Of a stretch of DNA of 64,000 bases, positions 59,821 to 64,000 are shown one piece after another (the stretch's first letter is position 1; each line of letters begins with the position of its first letter). The translations under genes were made by a program, and so were the position numbers. The DNA is taken from the NCBI RefSeq assembly GCF_019857225.1, contig NZ_JAFJSY010000051.1:1-64000 (forward strand). The letters run 5' to 3'. Source of the stretch: Streptomyces plumbidurans (GTDB lineage Bacteria > Actinomycetota > Actinomycetes > Streptomycetales > Streptomycetaceae). The notes under the pieces are model-generated. The model was not told where the DNA came from, searched no databases, and saw only the letters and a program-made list of their open reading frames with translations.

Positions 59821-59877
59821 ACCGGTCTGGACCAATCATGGCGCAGCACCTTGACACCATGATTGGTCCATACCAAC
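59821..59877 (+). promoter_or_regulatory. chitinase promoter with two DasR-type boxes and a 13-bp inverted repeat
   Basis: ACCGGTCTGGACCAAT (59821-59836) is close to the DasR responsive element ACTGGTCTAGACCACT. A weaker copy ATTGGTCCATACCAAC is at 59862-59877. GGACCAATCATGG (59829-59841) and CCATGATTGGTCC (59857-59869) are perfect inverted repeats. A consensus -35 TTGACA (59851-59856) lies between them. GlcN-6-P-responsive repression by DasR is the expected mode. Confidence 0.75.
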
Positions 59878-59932
59878 TTGGTTGCGCACCTTTCTGCACT
59901 CCCGAACACCCCCATTTCTCCTGGGAGATCGC

Positions 59933-61618
59933 ATGCGCAGCTCATTCGGACGGCACAGACGTCGTCTCCTCGCACTGCTCGGCTCCGCCGCCCTCGCACT
60001 CGCCGGAGCCATCGCGCTTCCCGGCACGGCCCAGGCGGCCAACATCCTGTCCAACCCCGGCTTCGAGTCGGGCAACCTCTCCCCGTGGAGTTGCACCGGC
60101 AACCTCGGCTCCGTCGTCTCCTCTCCCGTGCACGGCGGGTCCAAGGCCCTTCAGGGCGCGGTGAGTTCGAGCGACAACGCCCAGTGCAGCCAGACCGTGT
60201 CGGTCCAGCCGAACACGACCTACTCGCTCAGCGGCTGGGTACGCGGCTCCTACGTGTACCTCGGCGTCGACGGCGGCGCCTCCACCTGGACGACCTCCCC
60301 GTCGGCGTACAGCCAGCTCTCGGTCTCCTTCACCACCGGCGCCTCGCAGACCAGCGCGAAGATCTACGTCCACGGCTGGTACGCCCAGGGCAGCTACTGG
60401 GCCGACGACATCAGCCTGGACGGACCCGGCGGCGGAGGCGGGGGCGACACCCAGGCCCCGACCGCGCCCAGCGGGCTGACCTCGACCGGCAAGACCTCCT
60501 CCAGCGTGTCGCTGAAGTGGAACGCCTCCACGGACAACGTGGGCGTGAGCGCCTACGACATCTACAGCGGCTCCAACCAGGTCCTCAGCGTGTCCGGCAC
60601 GAGCGCCACGGTCGGCGGGCTCTCCCCCAGCACGGCCTACACCTTCACCGTCAAGGCGCGCGACGCGGCCGGGAACACCTCCGGCGCCTCCAACTCCGTG
60701 AGCGTGACGACCGACGCGGGCGGTGGCGGCGGCACCGGGTTCAAGCAGGCCGCGCCCTATCTCTACGAGGGCTGGGGCGACCCGCCGAGCCCGTCCACGG
60801 TGATGAGCGCGACCGGCATCAAGTGGTTCACGATGGCCTTCGTGCTCGACTCCGGCGGCTGCAACCCGGCCTGGGACGGCAGCCGTCCGCTGACCGGCGG
60901 CGCCGACCAGAGCGCCATCAACCAGATCCGTTCCGCGGGCGGGGACATCGTGCCGTCGTTCGGCGGCTGGCAGGGCAGCAAGCTCGGCGCCAACTGCTCC
61001 TCCGCGAGCGCGCTCGCGGGCGCCCTGCAGAAGGTGATCGACGCCTACTCGCTCAAGGCGATCGACATGGACATCGAGAACTCCGACGAGTTCGAGAACG
61101 AGGCCGTCCAGGCGAAGATCCTCACCGCCCTGAAGACGGTCAAGGCCAACAACCCCGGCCTCAGGACCATCGTCACCTTCGGCACGTCGACCACCGGCCC
61201 GACCTACTACGGCAACCGGCTCATCGAGCAGGCGCAGTCGCTGAACGCCGGCATCGACGTCTTCACGATCATGCCGTTCGACTTCGGCGGCGGCTCCGAC
61301 ATGTACGGCAACACCGTGAACGCCGCGGAGGGCCTGAAGGCCAAGCTGAAGTCGACCTTCGGCTGGGACGACGCGACCGCGTACGCCCACATGGGCATCT
61401 CCGGCATGAACGGACTGTCCGACCAGCAGGAGAACACCACCCCGGCGATCTGGACCCAGATCCGCGACTGGGCGAACAGCCACCACATCGCCCGGCTCGC
61501 CTACTGGGCGGTCAACCGTGACCGGCCGTGCCCGGGCGGCGGCGTGGTGAGCAACTGCTCCGGCATCAGCCAGAACAACTGGCAGTTCACCTCGATCACG
61601 GCCGGCTTCACCGGCTAG
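59933..61618 (+). CDS. secreted GH18 chitinase with CBM and FnIII domains
   Basis: A protein of 561 residues. The signal peptide has RHRRRLLALLGSAALALAGA and ends at AQAA. Residues about 36-165 are a carbohydrate-binding jelly roll (NILSNPGFESGNLSPWSCTG), about 175-262 an FnIII domain (DTQAPTAPSGLTSTGKTSSS), and about 275-561 the GH18 barrel. The catalytic motif is AIDMDIEN with Glu near residue 382. GGGAGA precedes the ATG. It degrades chitin outside the cell. DasR-type boxes lie upstream. Confidence 0.95.
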   Translation: MRSSFGRHRRRLLALLGSAALALAGAIALPGTAQAANILSNPGFESGNLSPWSCTGNLGSVVSSPVHGGSKALQGAVSSSDNAQCSQTVSVQPNTTYSLSGWVRGSYVYLGVDGGASTWTTSPSAYSQLSVSFTTGASQTSAKIYVHGWYAQGSYWADDISLDGPGGGGGGDTQAPTAPSGLTSTGKTSSSVSLKWNASTDNVGVSAYDIYSGSNQVLSVSGTSATVGGLSPSTAYTFTVKARDAAGNTSGASNSVSVTTDAGGGGGTGFKQAAPYLYEGWGDPPSPSTVMSATGIKWFTMAFVLDSGGCNPAWDGSRPLTGGADQSAINQIRSAGGDIVPSFGGWQGSKLGANCSSASALAGALQKVIDAYSLKAIDMDIENSDEFENEAVQAKILTALKTVKANNPGLRTIVTFGTSTTGPTYYGNRLIEQAQSLNAGIDVFTIMPFDFGGGSDMYGNTVNAAEGLKAKLKSTFGWDDATAYAHMGISGMNGLSDQQENTTPAIWTQIRDWANSHHIARLAYWAVNRDRPCPGGGVVSNCSGISQNNWQFTSITAGFTG

Positions 61619-61652
61619 CACTGGCCCCTTCAACCGGCCGGCCCTCGCCGTT

Positions 61653-62540
61653 TCAGTGGCGTGGGGGTGCCCCGACCGGGTACCCCCACGCCCGCGCCGT
61701 CTCCGCGAGCCGCGGCGGCAGGGCGGTCGTCCCGTCGGCGGAGCGGGCGGGCTGGATCCGGCCCGATCGGATGGTGCTCGACCAGTCGCCGAGCTGCGGG
61801 CGGAACGTGCCGTGGTCCTTGGTGCCGTAGTCGAGCATGCCGCTCTCCCACTCGACGCCGAGGTAGTCGCACAGACCGCGGGTGACCCGCTCCGGCTCGG
61901 CGGTGAGGTCCTCGTACCTCACCACGTGGGTATCCAGGCTCTGCCGCGCGGCCTCCAGCTTCTCGCTGTAGCCGAGCACCTCGGCGTGGATGGCCTCGTG
62001 GTCCGGGTCGGTACGGCGGTCGGTCAGCGAGGCGATGACCGCGCCCGGGTGGCGCAGCAGCAGGATGTAGCGGGCGTGGGGCCAACATCGGTGCAGGCGC
62101 GGCCAGATGAGCGTGTTGGGCGGCGTCTTGTCGACGATGACGTCCTTGCCGCTGCGGGTCAGCTCCAGATGCAGCACCCGGTCCCACAGCAGGTGCTCCA
62201 GCTCGTCCTTGTCGAGCTGCAGCTCCCGCATGGCGTCGGCGGTGAACTCGCGCGAGAGCTCGACGTGCAGCGTCCGCAGATGCATCTCGTGCGGGGCGCG
62301 GATGCGGCTGTGGCTGTTCAGCAGGACCCGCAGCAGGGTGGAGCCGGAGCGCACCGAGGACAGGACGAAGACCGGGGAGTCCACCAGGCGCGGGACGGGA
62401 GGCGCGGTGTAGGACGCGTCGGCGCCGCGCGGGGACGGCACGGCGTCCAGGTGCCTGCGAGGTGGGCTCACCGCCTGCGCCATGAGCCTCCCCCGGCGCT
62501 TGAGCCCCTTGCGTATCGCGGTTATACGGCGGTCACTCAC
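61653..62540 (-). CDS. sulfotransferase family protein
   Basis: A protein of 295 residues from GTG 62540, with GGAAGG upstream. The PAPS-binding loop VFVLSSVRSGSTLLRVLLNS (5'-phosphosulfate binding) is near residue 60, and the 3'-phosphate region reads YILLLRHPGAVIASL. The middle block FTADAMRELQLDKDELEHLL is variable in the family. It likely adds sulfate to a small molecule or surface polymer; the acceptor is unknown. No biosynthetic neighbours. Confidence 0.9.
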   Translation of the reverse strand: MSDRRITAIRKGLKRRGRLMAQAVSPPRRHLDAVPSPRGADASYTAPPVPRLVDSPVFVLSSVRSGSTLLRVLLNSHSRIRAPHEMHLRTLHVELSREFTADAMRELQLDKDELEHLLWDRVLHLELTRSGKDVIVDKTPPNTLIWPRLHRCWPHARYILLLRHPGAVIASLTDRRTDPDHEAIHAEVLGYSEKLEAARQSLDTHVVRYEDLTAEPERVTRGLCDYLGVEWESGMLDYGTKDHGTFRPQLGDWSSTIRSGRIQPARSADGTTALPPRLAETARAWGYPVGAPPRH

Positions 62541-62619
62541 GCTGACACCTTCCTCTTGCCTGGTGGCCCGCATCCCAGTGGGAGCAGGCGAACTCCGGGT
62601 GTCGCGGAGGGGAACGAAG

Positions 62620-62654
62620 CTGGTCACGGACCCTGTCGCAGGGCCCGTGACCAG
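62620..62654 (-). terminator. terminator hairpin after the GH4 gene
   Basis: CTGGTCACGG / CCGTGACCAG with an inner CCCTG / CAGGG and loop TCG forms a strong hairpin 47 bp beyond the GH4 stop. Confidence 0.82.
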
Positions 62655-62700
62655 GTGGCTTACCGCTTTCTTAAGATTCGATGGAAAGTTCCCGGGGGCC

Positions 62701-64000
62701 TCACTTCAGGTAGGCCAGGCCGGGGTGAACCTGCGTGTAGCCCTCGACGAGACGTCGGGCCACGTTCACGGAGTCGACGAGCGGGTGCAGGGCGAAGGCC
62801 TTCTCCGCCGTGGTGCGGGAGCCGGACTCGGCGGCGGACAGCACCTCGCGCTCGACCGCCTTGACCGCGCAGACCAGGCCGGTGGCGTGGTCGGGCAGCG
62901 GGGCGACCGTGACCGGGTGCGCGCCGCCCGCGTCGACCAGGCACGGGACCTCGATGACGGCCTCGGTGTCGAGCACCGACAGGGTGGTGCGGTTGCGGAC
63001 GTTGAGGATCAGGGTGGCGCGCTCGTCGCGGGCGATGGCCCGCATCAGGGCGAGGGCGACCTTCTCGTAGCCGCCGGAGAGGTCGTCGGCGTCGCGTTCG
63101 CCGGCGCCCGCGCTCTCGCGGTTCTCCGCCATGTACGTCGCCTCGCGCTCGGCGCGGGTGCGGTCCCAGGTGGCGAGTGCCCCGGCGCCGGGATCGCGCA
63201 TCTGCTCGTAGAAGTGCGCCTGCTGGTCGCGCAGGAAGGCACCGCGGGTCTTCTCGGCCAGCTGGTAGGCGCGGACGGTTTCGCGGTTGAAGTAGTAGTA
63301 GTGCAGGTATTCGTTGGGGATCGCGCCGAGGGACTGCAGCCAGTCGGCGCCGAAGAGCTTGCCCTCCTCGAAGGAGCCGAGCAGGCCGGGGTCGGCGAGC
63401 AGCCGCGGGAGTTCGTCGCGTCCGGCGATGTGCAGGCCGCGCACCCAGCCGAGGTGGTTGAGGCCGACGTAGTCGATCCATGCCTGGTTCGGGTCGCCGC
63501 CGAGGACGCGGGCGATACGGCGGCCGAGGCCGACCGGGGAGTCGCAGATGCCGATGACGCGGTCGCCGAGGTGGCGGGACATGGCCTCGGTGACCAGGCC
63601 CGCCGGGTTGGTGAAGTTGATGACCCAGGCGTCGGGCGCGAGCCGGGCCACCCGCTGGGCGATGTCGACGGCGACGGGGACGGTGCGCAGGCCGTAGGCG
63701 ATGCCGCCCGCGCCGACCGTCTCCTGGCCGAGGACGCCCTCGGCGAGGGCGACCCGCTCGTCGTTCGCCCGGCCCTCCAGGCCGCCGACGCGGATCGCGG
63801 AGAAGACGAAGTCGGCGCCGCGCAGGGCCGCGTCGAGGTTGGTCGTGGCGCTCACCGCGGGGGCGTCGGGCACCCCGGCCGCCTGCTCGGCCAGCACCCG
63901 GGTGACCGCGTCCAGCCGGCCGGCGTCCAGGTCGTGCAGGACGACGTCGGTGACCCGTCCCTCGGCGTGGTCCGTCAGCAGCGCCCCGTACACCAGTGGC
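62701..64000 (-). CDS. GH4 family 6-phospho-beta-glucosidase-like enzyme (5' end outside the window)
   Basis: At least 433 residues are present; the frame is open to the right edge (TPLVYG-type sequence continues upstream). The GH4 blocks are seen: FVFSAIRVGGLEGRANDE, INFTNPAGLVTEAM, ICDSPVGLGRRIA and VGLNHLGWVRGL. GH4 enzymes need NAD+ and a divalent metal and cleave phosphorylated or plain glycosides by an oxidation-elimination route. The NAD motif at the N-terminus is outside. Streptomyces members are usually annotated 6-phospho-beta-glucosidase. Substrate not settled. Confidence 0.92.
   Translation of the reverse strand, partial: PLVYGALLTDHAEGRVTDVVLHDLDAGRLDAVTRVLAEQAAGVPDAPAVSATTNLDAALRGADFVFSAIRVGGLEGRANDERVALAEGVLGQETVGAGGIAYGLRTVPVAVDIAQRVARLAPDAWVINFTNPAGLVTEAMSRHLGDRVIGICDSPVGLGRRIARVLGGDPNQAWIDYVGLNHLGWVRGLHIAGRDELPRLLADPGLLGSFEEGKLFGADWLQSLGAIPNEYLHYYYFNRETVRAYQLAEKTRGAFLRDQQAHFYEQMRDPGAGALATWDRTRAEREATYMAENRESAGAGERDADDLSGGYEKVALALMRAIARDERATLILNVRNRTTLSVLDTEAVIEVPCLVDAGGAHPVTVAPLPDHATGLVCAVKAVEREVLSAAESGSRTTAEKAFALHPLVDSVNVARRLVEGYTQVHPGLAYLK

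Overview
The window is a high-GC chromosomal segment that reads as Streptomyces. Coding frames have GC-rich third positions, GTG and TTG starts are common, neighbouring genes often overlap as ATGA or GTGA, and the gene content is typical of the genus (pca cluster, LAL-like ATPase, GH18 chitinase with DasR-type boxes, MmyB/XRE regulators, many ABC uptake systems). No rRNA, tRNA, phage or insertion sequence was recognised.

Layout. 1-4.6 kb: the end of a protocatechuate (beta-ketoadipate) operon, pcaF-H-G-B-L. 4.7-12.6 kb: an SDR, a large ATPase/TPR regulator-like protein, a DUF2510 membrane protein, a TetR regulator facing a PAP2 phosphatase gene, and a DMT transporter. 12.5-13.1 kb: a 269-bp segment carrying the tails of two convergent genes is present twice in tandem. 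13-20.5 kb: a Tat-exported phospholipase C, an MHS-type MFS carrier, a shattered SDR pseudogene, an AraC/NmrA divergent pair, an alpha/beta hydrolase and a secreted protein. 20.6-25.2 kb: a copper locus (ECF sigma factor, Met/His-repeat membrane protein, PCu(A)C-like protein, CopA, small Met/His-tailed protein). 25.3-27.4 kb: a NiCoT cobalt/nickel permease behind a cobalamin riboswitch, then a decayed ABC ATPase. 27.5-34.4 kb: vanillate demethylase vanA-(72-aa protein)-vanB, an IclR regulator, an SsuABC-type uptake system and a truncated haemoglobin. 34.6-42.8 kb: an alpha-glucan locus (GH87 alpha-1,3-glucanase, GH13 alpha-glucosidase, sugar ABC importer, LacI). 42.9-54.1 kb: a 4-hydroxyproline catabolic operon with a GntR regulator, behind a Pot-type ABC importer, with a divergent FadR-like regulator and a Cache-domain protein. 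54.2-56.8 kb: MmyB-like protein, an XRE/ImmA-type metallopeptidase pair, an array of four 34-bp units each centred on a short palindrome, and a small protein. 56.8-64 kb: a phosphopantetheinyl transferase coupled to a metallophosphoesterase, an ATP-grasp enzyme, a GH18 chitinase, a sulfotransferase and a partial GH4 glycosidase.

How the genes work together. The window is dominated by scavenging of plant, fungal and animal debris. VanAB would turn vanillate into protocatechuate, which the pca operon then degrades. GH87/GH13 with their importer fit fungal alpha-1,3-glucan, GH18 fits chitin, and the hydroxyproline operon fits plant cell wall or collagen. The least explained items are the 34-bp palindrome array, whose core matches palindromes at two places in the hydroxyproline/ABC region, the Met/His copper locus, and two micro-rearrangements (the 279-bp-offset duplication and a pseudogene with a flipped internal segment).
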